DNA of 64,000 nt from Equus caballus (lineage: Eukaryota; Chordata; Mammalia; Perissodactyla; Equidae). Shown here one piece after another: positions 45,501 through 56,009 of this stretch. Position 1 is the stretch's first letter, and every line of letters begins with the position of its first letter. A program made the position numbers and the translations under genes. The stretch spans positions 15,698,001 to 15,762,000 of the forward strand of contig NC_091693.1 of NCBI RefSeq assembly GCF_041296265.1, given 5' to 3'. Under the pieces are notes generated by a model. That model was given only the letters and a program-made list of their open reading frames with translations. It was not told the DNA's origin and did no database searches.

Positions 45501-48500
45501 GCAGGCTTGGCGGGGGTGAGTGATATTATTAGACCCATTTTACAGATGAGGAAACTGAGGCACAGGAAGGTTATGACTTGCCCAGTAAAAAAAAAAATTT
45601 AACCAGGATGATGTGATCTGGGATGGAAGGTCATCAAGGAGGCCTCGCTGAAGAAGTGACATCTGAGCCGAGGGAGGGAAGGGAGCCCTGCAGATTTCAG
45701 TGAGGCAAGAGCTCCTTTCAGAGGAAATAGCAAGTGCAAAGGCCCTGAGGCAGGATTAGCTCGATGTGTTCAAAGCGTAGAAAGAAGGACGCCATGGCTG
45801 TCAGGCAGTGAGCAAGGTGGGTATTAGGAGGAGGGTCTGAGAGGCACACAGGGGCCAGGCCTGTAGGCTGTGGAGAAGCTAACAAGAAGGCACTAGAGGG
45901 TTTAAAACGGGGCAGGATCTGATTCACAGCCTAACACCCACGGGGCGCAGGACGGGCAGAGTCTCCATTTTATCCAGGAGGAACCTGAGGCTCGGTGGTT
46001 AAGGCACCTCCTGAATGTCAGGCGGCGCCTCATCGACCCGTGGCAGAGCTGGGCTCTGCAGGTGCTAAATTGCTCATTTACTCATTTTTTCAGCAAATGC
46101 TCCCCAAGGGCCTCCTCCTCAAGCCTCCTCTGAGTCCGGCCTGGACTGAGCAGGGCTGGGGACACAGCGGGGACCCAGGCAGCCCTGACTCTGCCCTCCA
46201 GGGGCTCACGGCCCAGGGGGGGAGATGGATATTAACTAAATAACCACACACGCAAAAATAGATCACTGTGACCAGTGACAGGACTGTGGAGGAAAGGAAA
46301 GCACAGGATTATGAGATTGTAAATAGCAGAGCCGTCCGGGGAATCAGGGAGGGTGCCCTGGAAAAGCGATCCTTCAACCGAGCCTGAATGACAGCAGTGC
46401 TAAGTTGAGGGGAAAGGAGGTCTGGGAGGTGTTCGGGCTGAGGGCCCAGCCTGTGCAAAGGGCCTGTGGCAGGAAGCTGTGGGGCCTATGAGCTGAGCTG
46501 GTAGGAGGCCAGCGTGAGTGAGGCAGGAGAGCAAGCAGGAGCACCCCAGGAGGCCGGCACCACAGGCTCAGACTGTAAGGACTGGCTTACAACTGGCTCC
46601 AAGTGGGGGGCACCTTGTGGACCCTCAGAGGCCCATACTAAGCAGGGTGCCAGCCAAGGCTTCTTTGCATATTCCTTTTTTTTTCTTTTTTTCTTGGTGA
46701 GGAAGATTGGCCCTGAGCTAACATCCATTGCCAATCTTCCTCTTTGTCCTTGAGGAAGATTGTTGCTGATTCTTTGCCTATTCTGAATGTCTTCTTCCAA
46801 AGGCAGAGACAGAAAGAAAGGGAGCTGGAGGGAGAGAGAGGCAGACAGACAGACAGAAGGAGAGAGGATCCGGTTGGCCCAGCCTGGCCTGAGGTTTGCC
46901 TCCCCTGGTGTCAAGCGTCCACCCCTTGTCCACTGGGATGGGACGCAGGACACACAGGATGGGGAGCTGGGGCCTGGGGATCAGGGCTGGGAAGACGAGC
47001 CAGCACTCAGCACCTGCCGTCTCTATTTTATAACCACAACAGATCTTCATTCTCATTTTGTTCACCAGGAATCCCCTGGTGCCCGGTGCAGGGTGCTCGT
47101 CCTAAGTGTCCGTCCCGCCGTCTCCCATCCGGGGAGCACGAATGACATGCCAGGCACCTCCAGGCTACGCACCTTGCCAACCTCACCTCGTTCCATCCCC
47201 ACAGGAACCCTGCAGGCAGCCGCTGGGCCGGGGGAGCCGAGGCTCCAGCCGGGACTGGGCCCCTGGCCCCTCTGCCACCTGGCTGTTCCTCAGATCCTCA
47301 CAGGGACGCCCAGGGGAGCACCGAGGGGTCCCCGTGGAGAACAGCAAGCTATGGGGGCGGGGAACTGCCCTGGCAGTCATTCACAGCGGGTGGCTATTGT
47401 CCTGTAAATCTGGTCTGGGAGATTTGGGGCCTTCAAGCAACCTGCACGGGCTCCTCAAATCCTTCTGGGCCCTCTGACACCCAAGGCGGCTAATTACAGA
47501 GCCCGACTCCCCTTTACTGACCATGTGCGGAATGCTTCACACGCATTTACCTTCTGCATCCTACCAGCCACGGCGTGACGATCCCCACTATACAGGTGGG
47601 GAAACTGAGGCACAGAGCGTTTAAGTAACTCATCCTAGATGGTGTCGCGGGGTTTCATCCTTGCCAGCAATACAACCTTCAGCAGAAGACCACACCTCCC
47701 AGAGCCCCCGTTTCCACGTCTGTGAAATGGGGGCCCCAGCGACACCTCCCACCACAGGCTCGTTGTGCACGTGGCTTTGACAAATCTGTGGGAGCTGCTG
47801 CCTTTGAAGCTGTGGAGATGGACAAAGACGAGCAAATGAGAAAAGCAAAGCAGGTTGTCGAGAGACTTAAATGCAGGCAGGGGAATGGGATCATCACGGT
47901 GGGAAAGGGGAGGCTCAGATGTGCCCTGATCGGAGGCTGTCGGCGTGGGGAAGGGGCAGGTGGGCTGCCTAGAAGCCGGGCGTCCTGTGTGATCCGTGAG
48001 GGTCCACGTTTAGCCGCCTCTGGTTGGCCCTAAGTTAGAAGCAGGGACAAGAATTAGGGGAGCTATCAGTTATTAACCAAGTCCTGGCCATTTGGTGCTG
48101 ATTGTCACCAAAATTACCCTTTAGCTTCCTGGGTTGAACTAGAAATACACCTGGCTTCCTACAGCAGCCTGGCTTCCTGCGCTGTGTCGGAGGGTTGGTT
48201 TCCCAGGCAGCTGGCTGCAGGCCGCGGGTCAGAATTCTATTTTTGTACACGGTCTGGCACTTTTCACATGTGGCTGCGTCCCATCAAAGATCCACAGGGA
48301 TAAATCTGGTCAAGCCCGGAGGATGGCTTATTAGTCGAACTGAGTGTCGGCAGCCCCAGAGACGGGCGAAGAGAAGAGCCAGAAAGAAAACCGTCAATCC
48401 TGGAAGAAGAAACAGAAGCTGGGGCTCTGTTCTAGTCACTTCTTGCCGCGGAACAAACTCGGTGATAGAAAACAACAATTTTTACTCCATTCAGGATTTC

Positions 48501-51500
48501 TGGGATCAGGAATTCAGACAGGGCACGGCAGGGATGGTTGGCCTGTTTCGTGATGTCTGGGGTCCCCGAGGAGAAGACTGAAAGGCTGAGTTTGGCTCGA
48601 ATGCCGGAGGCTGCAGACGTCCAGAGGCGTCTCCGCTCACACGTCCAGCGGCTCGTGCTGGCTGTCGGCCGGCGCTGTGACGGGACCATTGTCACATGGC
48701 CTCGCCAGTGGGACCGTTTGGGCTTCCTCACAACGTGGCGGCCGGGTTCCGAGGGAGAGCCGGTGGAGAGCGAATGTCCCAAAAGACCAAGGCAAAAACT
48801 GTATGGCTTCTCCCGACCTGGTCTTGGACGTCACACCGTGTCGCCTACACTGCATTCTTTGGATTACAAGTGAGTCAGTAAGGTTGGCCCAGGTTCGATG
48901 GAGGGGACCGGACCCGTCTGCTGGATCAGAGAAGGACAGATCACGTCACAGAGGAGCGTGTGGGGAGGGAGATTCTGTTGAGGTCAACTTTGCAAAATGC
49001 AGTGACTGACAGGCCCCATCTTTACAAGCTCGCCGTCTATCATAAGGAGCAGAAAATGTAACAAGTCCTCAAAAGAGGATGCTTAATCGTGTAAATTGGA
49101 AGAGTTCTTGCTGCCACAGCAGAAGCTGCTTCTGGCTGATTTAAGCAGAAAAGGAACAGACCAAAGGATGCTGAGGAGCTCAAAGACTCTCCAGGACGAC
49201 AGGGAACCAGGCCTGGGAGGTGTTGTATGTTGAATGGTGTCCCCTCAAAAAAGATATGTTGAGGGGCGGGCCTGGGGGCGCAGTGGTTAAGTTTGTGCAC
49301 TCTGCTTTGGCGGCCCAGGGTTTGCGGGTTTGGATCCCAGGTGTGGACCTACACACTGCTCATCAAGCCACGCTGTGGTAGGCGTCCCACATACAAAATA
49401 GAGGAAGATGGGCATAGATGTTAGCTCAGGGCCAGTCTTCCTCAAGCAAAAAGAGGAAAATTGGCAACAAAAGTGTTAGCTCAGAGCCAGTCTTCCTCAC
49501 CAAGGCCCCCAAGACATCACATAGTCCTCTCTCTCTCTCTCTCTTTCGTACCCCTCAGAAAAGCATCAGGAACTGCCCATTACACAACTGCCTATGAGTG
49601 CTGGGATCATGGCCGCCATCATCATTGGATCTCTTGCTGCCGGGTCCCTCTTCATTGGCATCATTGCCTACATCCTGGTGACAAGAGGCTGGAGGAGCCA
49701 GAGCCACAGGTACAGGGGCCCCAGGCCTCTCTCTCCTTCCCTTCTTTCTCCTCCCCCTCCTGTCTTGGGTCTCCTTGATTGATTCTTCCACGAGTCACAT
49801 CATCTGATTCATACACAATCTCATCAAATCTTGGAACTCCTGAGATGAAAAGAATATTTCTGTCCTGTATTAGACAGCATTCTGCATTTCAAGGGACAGA
49901 AACCCTACCCATGACCTGGCTGACAAAAAAATTAGGAAGTTCTTTTGATCCTGCATGAGCTTCAGGTATGGCTGGATCCAGGGACTCGATTTTATCAAGA
50001 AAGTCCTCCATGCACCTCTCAACTCTGCTTTTCTCTATGGTGGCTTCATCCTTGGGCAGGTTCTCCCCTTGTGATATGACAAGATAGCTCCCAGGGCCTC
50101 CAGGCTTCTATCCCACCAGCTTACCACAGCAGAGGAAAGACTACACCTTGTTCCTGATCATTCCAACAAAAGCCCAGGGGCTGCCTCTCCCTGGATTAAC
50201 TTAAATCACATGTCCTCACATGGATCAATCACTGTGGCTGGGTGCTGGGATTCTCTGATTGGCCAAACTTGGGCTATTTGTGCAGCCCCGGGGCTAGAAA
50301 TAGACCCAGCTCCTCATGACCAAAGGGATTGAGAGTGGGGAGGGATTCCCCAAAGGAAAGCCAGATGCTATTCCCAAAGAAGTGGGGTGGATGGTGGGCA
50401 GGCAGAGCCATCAGATGGTGCCCACTTCTGTGTGGGGGGAGATTGGGGGGCTCTGTTTCCCCAAGGGACAGTCCACTCAAGAAAAATTCCTTCCTCATGA
50501 GACCAGCCTCTTCAGAACGTTCTCTCCTGACCTTGGTTCGGAGCCTGTTGCAAAAAAGATGTCTAATTTTTCTGCCACTCCATCATCCCCGGAAAATGAA
50601 GGCAGCAATCCTGTCTCCTCCTTTCAGCTCTTGTGTGGTGGTTTCTTGACCTTCATCATTCTCCTTGTCTTTCTCCCGACATGCTCTGTTGTAGGGGTGG
50701 CAAACAGCTTCCGCCTCCCAGCCCAATTCTGATCAGTAAAGCAGTCAACACATCTTGGTTGAGGGCCTACTATGTGCCAGGCACCGTTCTAGGCGCTAGA
50801 GAGCTTGGTGAGAAAGGAGTTGGAGGTCACGTCCAAGTTCGGTGGGAGAAGATGCTGTGATTGATTAGTAATGTCTGCCATGGTCATATCAAAGGTAGTG
50901 GAGGCACGTAAGCCATCCCTGGTAGACGTCCTTCTTAGCTCACAGGTGGTGCAACAAGAGGTGCTGGGGTGGATTTGGCCCTCAGGCCATAGTTTGCCAT
51001 GGTCTCTAGAAAAAACTAAGGCTTAGAGACATGAAGTCATTTGCCAGATGGCATAGAACTGGCCCGTGAATGGCAAGGGGTTCCCGGGATAGAAGCCCAG
51101 ACCTGAGTGACTTGTAAGCTCCAGAGCCAGAGCTAGACTCCATGTGTCCCGCCCCTCTGACCAGCTTCCTTCCCACTGCAGCCAGGGGTTCTCCAAGAAT
51201 CTCGAAGATTCTCGAGCACGGATGGAGCCGGAGGCCACCTACTGTGGCATTCTGGGCCCTGGGGTGTAAAAAACACAAAATGGAAGTATTTAAATCTGTG
51301 GGAGTATTTAGGGGTGAAGGGCCGTGATGCGCGCAACTTACCCTCACACGGTTCAGGGAAAACAATATGGGGGCCGGCCCTGTGGTGCAATGGTTCAGTT
51401 CGTGGGCTCCACTTCAGCCACCCAGGGTTCACGGGTTCAGATCCTGGGCGCGGACCTGGCACCGCTCATCAAGCCATGCTGTGTCGGCGTCCCACGTAAA

Positions 51501-54500
51501 ATAGAGAAAGATGGGCACAGATGTTAGCTAGGGACAATCTTCCTCACACACGAAACAATAATCATAATCATAATCATAATCATAATAATACATATGCATG
51601 GGAGAAAGAAAGAAGGAGCGAGCCAGCAAACGATAAAGTAAATGGAATAAAAACGATGGGCAAGAAAAACAATGAGTAAATATTATACAGATGTTCTTTG
51701 TACCATTTTGGCAATGTTTCTATAAGTTTGAATTACTTCCAAATAGAAAGGTTTTTTTAATGGTTATGATATTTTTCAAGTCTTTGAATCACCTGATGCA
51801 AAAATTCCTTTTTTTTATTCTCTTGGTATTATGCTGATTGTGGCAAACGAAAGTCTCCAGCTGGTCCTAGCCAGCCTGTAAGGAGGTTTGAAGACTCGCC
51901 AGCTTTTGCCAAGAGAAAATCGGCAAGAGTATCGAGTTACAAATTGAAACCATTGTTTGACTTTCCTTGAATTTCCCGGAGACTTTCTGCTTATGTCTTG
52001 TAGGAAGGAGTCCTCTTTCCATTTACAATGTAACAGCTTCCGGTGGGTCTCCGGATTCAGCTCCTGCCACCACAGTCTTTCCCTGTTCAGCAGCCGGAGA
52101 GATCCTGTGAAAATCAGTCAGCTCAGGTCCCTCCGAGGCAAGGGCACGGTCCTCACCGTGGACACCAGACCCGGCTCAGTCTACTGCCCCCTCCACCTGC
52201 CTGACCTCACCTCTTCCCACTCTCCCCCTCACACTCTCCGCCTCAGCCACACTCCTCTCCTTGCTATTCCCACTCCTGCCTCAGGGCCTTTGCACAGGCT
52301 GTTCCCTCTGTCTGGAATTCTCTTCCATGATTTCTGCACGGCTGGTCCCCTTGGCTGCTTCTGGCCTTTGCTTGAACATCACCTTCCCGGGGATGCTCGA
52401 ATAAACATCCCATCGTTTATTCGAATTCTCTCTGTCTCCCCCCAGTAGAGCATCCGCTCCTGGAGCCCAGGGGTCTTTGTCGGCCTTGTTCCCGGCTGTG
52501 CCCCCAGTGCCTTCAACGATGCCCACGGTCGGGGTTCCGTAAATATTTATTTACTGAATTAACGAATTTGCTGTAGTGCTGTTCTGTCCTTTTAAAATAA
52601 GGGTTCAAAAGAGCCGACTTGAAGAGAAATAGGAAGGGAATCATGAAACGGGTGGATGGAGCAGAATCTGGATGGTCTGTGTAAACGGTGATGGCAGGGA
52701 AACGTAAGGTGGCGTAAGGCGACGGCCGGGGAAACTGAGGAAGGGCCGTCTGGCTGGCGTGATGGGAGAAGAGGCGGAGATGGGAGGGCAGGGGCCATCT
52801 CTTGCTCTGGGGTCTGAGGGGCTTTCAGCTGCTCCGGTCTCTCTCCACCCGCCTGACGTCGGCCCCTCCATCTGCCCCCAGGATGACGACAACGGAGAAG
52901 CGGGAGCTGGGCCCCCGTCGTAACCCTGGTAAGCCCGCGCTCCCCGTCTCACTACCCAGCCCCCTCCCCGGGGGCTCCCTCCTCTTCCCCCCACAAGCCA
53001 CAGACCCCCTGGTGCCTCCCACTCCGGGCCTCCCCATCTCCCGCCCCACCCAGGCCTTGCCCACAGATTGCGGGCATGTCAGCGCTTACCCCAAACCTAC
53101 AGTTCCTCCTTTTCTCAGTGGCTGGCACTCCCGTCCCCAGTCACAGGTGACATTTGTCCACCAACAGGCCACAACCCACCCCAGGCTCCATCTCAGCTGG
53201 ATCCCCACACCCAGCTGCCTGCCCATCTCTCAGCCCCCAGGCTGGCCTCCCACCCATCCCTGGGCACGGTGCTTCTAAAGCTCTGACCCTGGCCCTCCTC
53301 TGCTCAAAGGCCCTCCATGGCTCCCCAGCGCCCTTAGGACAAAGTGCAGGCTCCTTAACGCGGCTCTTGAGGGCCCCCCCGTCCGCTAGTCCCCACTGTC
53401 TTTCCCGGCTTCATCTCTCCCACGTAACACTCCCACCCTGGGAAACGAAACTTTTATATATACGAGATTCGGACAGACCAGACGACAAGTTATGGTTCCT
53501 CAAATGCGGCCGGCTCTCCCGCCGCCAGGCCCCTGGATGCACCCACTCCTGCTTTTGCACAGCTCTCACTTCCTTCCAGTCTCAGATGTCCCCTCCTCCA
53601 GAAAGCCCTCCCTGACTCTCTCCAGCAGCCTCCTGGGCTCCCCCGTCCCAGCCCTGCCCACTCTGGGCCGTCCCTACCTGGGGATGGGTCTGTCTCCCCC
53701 CTGGACGGCGAGCCCCAGGATGACAGGGCCAGCGCCCCCTCAGTCCCTGCTGTGTGCCCAGCATGGGGCTGGCCGAGAAGAGGGCTTTGCACAAATGTTA
53801 GTTGAATGAATAAGTGAATGTTGACAGCAGCCAGAGTGGGCCAGTGAGCCACCTGTCAGCCAGTTCCTGTCCTCTGCTTCAGGTGACAACAACATCTATG
53901 AAGTGATGCCGTCTCCGGTCCTCCTGGTGTCCCCCCTCAGTGACACGGGGCTCATGAACATGGCCACGGTGAGCCCCCGGCCCTCTGCCCTACATCCCAC
54001 TTCCACCCTGGGCCTCCCCTCCGAGGTGGCTGGGGCGCCCCAGGGTGCCTTGTCACACAGTTTGGGAACCGACTCTCTCTCGAGGATGCTCTCTATTTCA
54101 AAAAACCATCAGGAAAAGATCTGGAAGGGACCAGCACACCAGGAAGAGCCTTTGTGTCTGGGTGCGGCGGCAGACATCTCGGCTTTAATTTCCCTCTTGT
54201 CCGTGTCCGCACGTTCTGCATTGAGCAGATATTCCCCTTATCATCGGGGTATAATATCAAGGGTGGATAAAAATAAGAATTAAATCAGAAGAGAAATTTA
54301 AGAAGCTGAGACTACAAGCTTAGAGCCACAGGCGTTGACGGCAGGTGGGGCGATAATGGAGTGACTGTCTGACCCCGGGCCGCGCCTCCCACAATGCAGC
54401 GCCCGCAGACCCATTTCTCCGAAGAGAAAACTGAGGCACAGGGAGGTTAAGTCCCTTTGACCAGAGGCCTCCCGGGCAGGGATGGACCATGGGGACTTGG

Positions 54501-55428
54501 AGTGCGGGTCTGTCCTGACCTCAAAGGTCAAAGGTTGGCGGGTGTCGGGGTGCCAGGGGCCTGGCTCACCTGTGTTTTTCCTTTACAGCCCCCAGCCGTC
54601 CCCCTGCCCCCACCACCGGAGCCAGAGAGCCACCACTACCAGGTGTGGAGCTGGGAGGCGGGAGGACGGGTGGGGGACCCCTTGGAGCCGGGGCGGGAGG
54701 GGTCGTCACTGACCCCCCTCGGGGTCTGCAGCTCCCCGGGGAGCCATCCCAGCCTCGCTGAGGGACCCTGGGCAAGTCCTTTCCCCTCTTGGGGATGCAC
54801 TTTCCTCCTCGTAAAGGGATGCCAAGGCTGTGCATTTGCACAGCAGGAAACGAAGCCCAGAGGGGGGGGGGCCCAGGGTCACACAGCAGGTCAGGGCCCG
54901 AGTTGAACCCCATCACACCACAGGGGCCCGTTCCTGGGCCTGGGTCTCAGCCCTGCTTCGCCCCTCCTGTCTGCCCCTGGATCTCTGCCTCCCTCTCAGT
55001 GTCCCTGTCTGTCACTGTCCACCTGTCTCTGTGGGTCTCTCTTCCCCTCTGGGGTCTCTCTCTCTCTCTGGCTCCCTAGGTCCTCTCGCCTCTCTCTCTC
55101 TCTCTTTCTCTGCATCTCTTCCCATCTCTGTTTCTTTGTCTCTCTCATCCTGTCTCCCTTTCTGTGTCTCTGTCTCTGCTGTCTCTTCATCTCTGTCCCT
55201 CTGCGTCCACCCCTTTGTCTGGCTTGTCGGTCCTTCCGAGTGTCCCTCTCGCTTTCCACCTGGATCTTCCATTCCCTCGGTGTGTGTTTCTCTCCCTGTC
55301 TCTACCTGGGTCCTCTCCGTCTCTCCCCTCGCAGTAACAATCCCTCTCTCTCTTTCCCCTCCCTCTCCCCCCAGGACCTGCTGAACCCCGACCCTGCCCC
55401 TTACTGCCAGCTGGTGCCAGCCCCCTGA
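42482..55428 (+). CDS. CEACAM19: CEACAM19, CEA-family membrane protein
   Basis: Seven coding exons join in phase into 271 residues; the human protein is about 300. Order: signal peptide (about 1-32, ending WAPQGSWA); one CEACAM N-type Ig domain (about 33-141) that lacks the usual Cys pair, as N domains of this family do, with NWYLG, a single NGS glycosylation site and DSGTYQV; membrane helix (about 156-182, GIMAAIIIGSLAAGSLF onward); and a tail of about 89 residues. The tail carries YEVM (Tyr 213), YQDL (Tyr 253) and YCQL (Tyr 264). Its ligand and function are not established. The shorter length comes from exon 4, where the acceptor I chose skips a stretch that human codes. It lies directly downstream of PVR as in human. 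Confidence 0.95.
42537..43128 (+). other. CEACAM19 intron 1
   Basis: A short intron of about 590 bases. An L2-like tail is seen near 42710-42880 ('tgtatccccagtgcctagaa', TGAATGGA repeats). Ends cctcgcag. Confidence 0.55.
43129..43497 (+). CDS. CEACAM19: CEACAM19 exon 2: N-type Ig domain
   Basis: Reads (A)SILVLWAPQGSWAALHIQKI, QKNQDLLLSVQGVPETFQDF, NWYLGEDAYGGTRLFTYIPG, GQRDIVGFPNGSMLLRRIQP and GDSGTYQVAVTVN. It follows the human protein nearly residue for residue. Donor g|gtgagt at 43498; phase 1 at both ends. Confidence 0.97.
43929..44202 (-). mobile_element. ERE SINE, long type, minus strand
   Basis: T/G-rich head, 'gaggaagattggctctgagc', 'tacatagttgtatattctag', 'gatccaaaccggtgaaccct' and the 5' boundary 'accaccgggctggcccc'. 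It abuts the MER20 copy downstream. Confidence 0.9.
44212..44410 (+). mobile_element. MER20 DNA transposon (hAT-Charlie)
   Basis: 'ctccaccgggcactattgac', 'gtgggatgtttagcggcatc', 'cttggcctctgccctctaga', 'aatgtctccagacgttgcca'. This follows the non-autonomous MER20 consensus as I remember it; a plain old DNA element without coding capacity. Confidence 0.8.
44670..45090 (+). mobile_element. tRNA-derived SINE, ERE-related
   Basis: A tRNA-like head with box B-like 'gggttcgtctcccggtcagg', then 'ttcaaacaccagcagggtcc', 'gcttccagactaagatggac', 'aaccctataaacagcagcag' and 'caggagtcggaattgactcc'. This long body differs from the common ERE type. I take it for another equine SINE family but cannot fix the subfamily. 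Confidence 0.6.
45600..46570 (-). repeat. Two L2 copies, minus strand
   Basis: 'gtgcaaaggccctgaggcag' near 45733 and 'gtgcaaagggcctgtggcag' near 46452 mark two antisense L2 3' regions (about 45600-45930 and 46075-46570). The second begins with 'tgctcatttactcattttt'. Confidence 0.7.
46676..46765 (-). mobile_element. ERE SINE fragment, minus strand
   Basis: T run then 'gaggaagattggccctgagc' and 'taacatccattgccaatctt'. Only the 3' part of the SINE is present. Confidence 0.8.
48420..48870 (+). repeat. Old dispersed repeat, family not named
   Basis: 'ctagtcacttcttgccgcgg', 'tttctgggatcaggaattca', 'cttcctcacaacgtggcggc', 'gcattctttggattacaagt'. It has the same layout as the copy at 12818-13250 and is longer at the right side. 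Confidence 0.55.
49264..49500 (+). mobile_element. ERE SINE
   Basis: 'gggcgggcctgggggcgcag', 'tttgtgcactctgctttggc', 'gccacgctgtggtaggcgtc', 'gatgttagctcagggccagt' and a second 3' unit, 'ggcaacaaaagtgttagctc'. It sits about 50 bases before the exon 3 acceptor. Confidence 0.92.
49559..49709 (+). CDS. CEACAM19: CEACAM19 exon 3: membrane helix
   Basis: Reads (E)KHQELPITQLPMS then AGIMAAIIIGSLAAGSLFIG, IIAYILVT and RGWRSQSH(R). Human has KNKELPSTHLPTNAGILAAT in the same place. The acceptor is cccctcag, phase 1 in; the donor is ag|gtacag, phase 2 out. Confidence 0.96.
49710..52881 (+). other. CEACAM19 intron 3
   Basis: Old dispersed repeat at 49867-50290 ('caggtatggctggatccagg', 'tatcccaccagcttaccaca'), the same family as in PVR intron 5. 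An antisense L2-like piece is near 50735-50820 ('gggcctactatgtgccaggc'). ERE at 51370, then an L1M-type 3' end near 51590-51760 ('tttgaattacttccaaatag'), and a sense L2 at 52150-52570 ('ctcagggcctttgcacaggc'). The last 80 bases before exon 4 may be an alternative exon start. Confidence 0.6.
51370..51548 (+). mobile_element. ERE SINE
   Basis: 'gggggccggccctgtggtgc', 'ggttcacgggttcagatcct', 'gccatgctgtgtcggcgtcc', 'agaaagatgggcacagatgt'. An AATCAT microsatellite follows at 51555-51588. Confidence 0.9.
52882..52928 (+). CDS. CEACAM19: CEACAM19 exon 4: short cytoplasmic exon
   Basis: Reads (R)MTTTEKRELGPRRNP(G), matching human MATTEKPELGPAHDA. The acceptor is tctgcccccag|g and the donor g|gtaagc at 52929. 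Human codes about 28 more residues before this Met. Here the in-frame sequence just upstream (LLRSLSTRLTSAPPSAPR) still resembles the human SILCSAVSPVPSVTPSTW, but its best acceptor, 'ctttcag' at 52827, is out of frame. An in-frame but weak one lies about 8 bases earlier. The start is therefore a choice. Confidence 0.75.
52929..53882 (+). other. CEACAM19 intron 4
   Basis: Sense L2 from about 53280 to 53830 ('tcagatgtcccctcctccag', 'gttagttgaatgaataagtg'). The first 350 bases are C-rich and unassigned. Ends 'ctctgcttcag'. Confidence 0.6.
53883..53968 (+). CDS. CEACAM19: CEACAM19 exon 5: tail with YxxM
   Basis: Reads (G)DNNIYEVMPSPVLLVSPLSD then TGLMNMAT. Human is identical through DNNIYEVMPSPVLLVSP. 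YEVM fits the YxxM pattern bound by the PI3-kinase p85 SH2 domains. Donor acg|gtgagc, phase 0. Confidence 0.95.
53969..54588 (+). other. CEACAM19 intron 5
   Basis: About 620 bases; no clear repeat except a MIR-like antisense piece near 54395-54470 ('gaaaactgaggcacagggag'). Ends 'tgtttttcctttacag'. Confidence 0.5.
54589..54642 (+). CDS. CEACAM19: CEACAM19 exon 6: Pro-rich tail segment
   Basis: PPAVPLPPPPEPESHHYQ, 18 codons, phase 0 at both ends. Acceptor ctttacag, donor cag|gtgtgg, which is weak at the third intron base. The final Tyr-Gln joins DLL of exon 7 to make YQDL. Confidence 0.9.
54643..55374 (+). other. CEACAM19 intron 6 with long CT tract
   Basis: From about 54985 to 55370 the + strand is dominated by 'ctctct' and 'tgtctc' steps, a degenerate pyrimidine-rich tract nearly 390 bases long that runs into the exon 7 acceptor. 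The first 300 bases have no clear repeat; a MIR-like piece ('gcacagcaggaaacgaagcc') lies near 54840. Confidence 0.75.
55375..55428 (+). CDS. CEACAM19: CEACAM19 exon 7: C-terminus and stop
   Basis: DLLNPDPAPYCQLVPAP then TGA at 55426-55428; human ends DLLNPDPAPYCQLVPTS. Acceptor at 55373-55374 after a C run. Confidence 0.96.
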   Translation, partial: DLLNPDPAPYCQLVPAP

Positions 55429-56009
55429 AGGGGTCCCGGGCCAGGCAAAGCCTCGGCCATCCCCTGGTGGCCTCGTACCTGCAGAAAAGTGACACTGCAG
55501 ACCCAACAGGACCAGGCCATCGGGGCTGTGGGGCTGACAAGGTGGACCCGGCCAGAGACTCAGTGTGGCACTGGGCAGGCGTCCTGGGTGAGGGACAGGA
55601 GACCGTGACGGGCCCAGCTCCTCGCTCCCCCTCTGAGTGTGCGACTCGCCCTTCAGACTGGTCCTGCCAGCACCCTGGCCTGGGCCGCGTGCCTGCAAAA
55701 AGCCAGCTCTTACCGCCCCCGCCCCAAAGCCCCGCATCCAGCTATTTCGGGGCGGGGAGGGTAGTCTTGGGCCTGCCTCCAGCCGGGCCTCACAGGCGCC
55801 CACCTGGCTGGGCTCCCGACTGTTGGCCCACAACACTCCACCCCGACTCTGCCGGTTGCCCTCAGAGCCCCTTCCCCAGGGACGAGGCAGCCCCCGCCCC
55901 CACCACACACGCCCCAGAGGTCAAGGTCCGCCAGTGACCCCGGCTGCCAGACCCCTTCCCCTCTTGGGCAGATCCATCCCTTCTCTACTCCCCCCACCCC
56001 TGCTCCCAA
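55429..56009 (+). other. CEACAM19 3' UTR and flank
   Basis: GC-rich, no repeat named. No AATAAA occurs until 'gaaataaatc' near 56177 and 'gcaaataaagag' near 56226, both inside an antisense L2. One of them may serve as the polyadenylation signal, but this is not shown. Confidence 0.45.

Larger units (their letters stand above)
43498..49558 (+). other. CEACAM19 intron 2, repeat-rich
   Basis: A 6-kb intron mostly made of transposon relics, listed separately where clear. In between, antisense MIRs lie at 45425-45600, 45950-46060 and 47490-47640 ('ggggaaactgaggcacagag'). Positions 47000-47480 and 47860-48400 show no recognisable feature. It ends after a CT microsatellite (49526-49548) with 'cccctcag'. 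Confidence 0.6.

Noticed and set aside
55012-55908. 298-residue minus-strand Arg/Glu-rich frame
   Set aside because: Mirror of the pyrimidine-rich tract in CEACAM19 intron 6 plus the 3' UTR.
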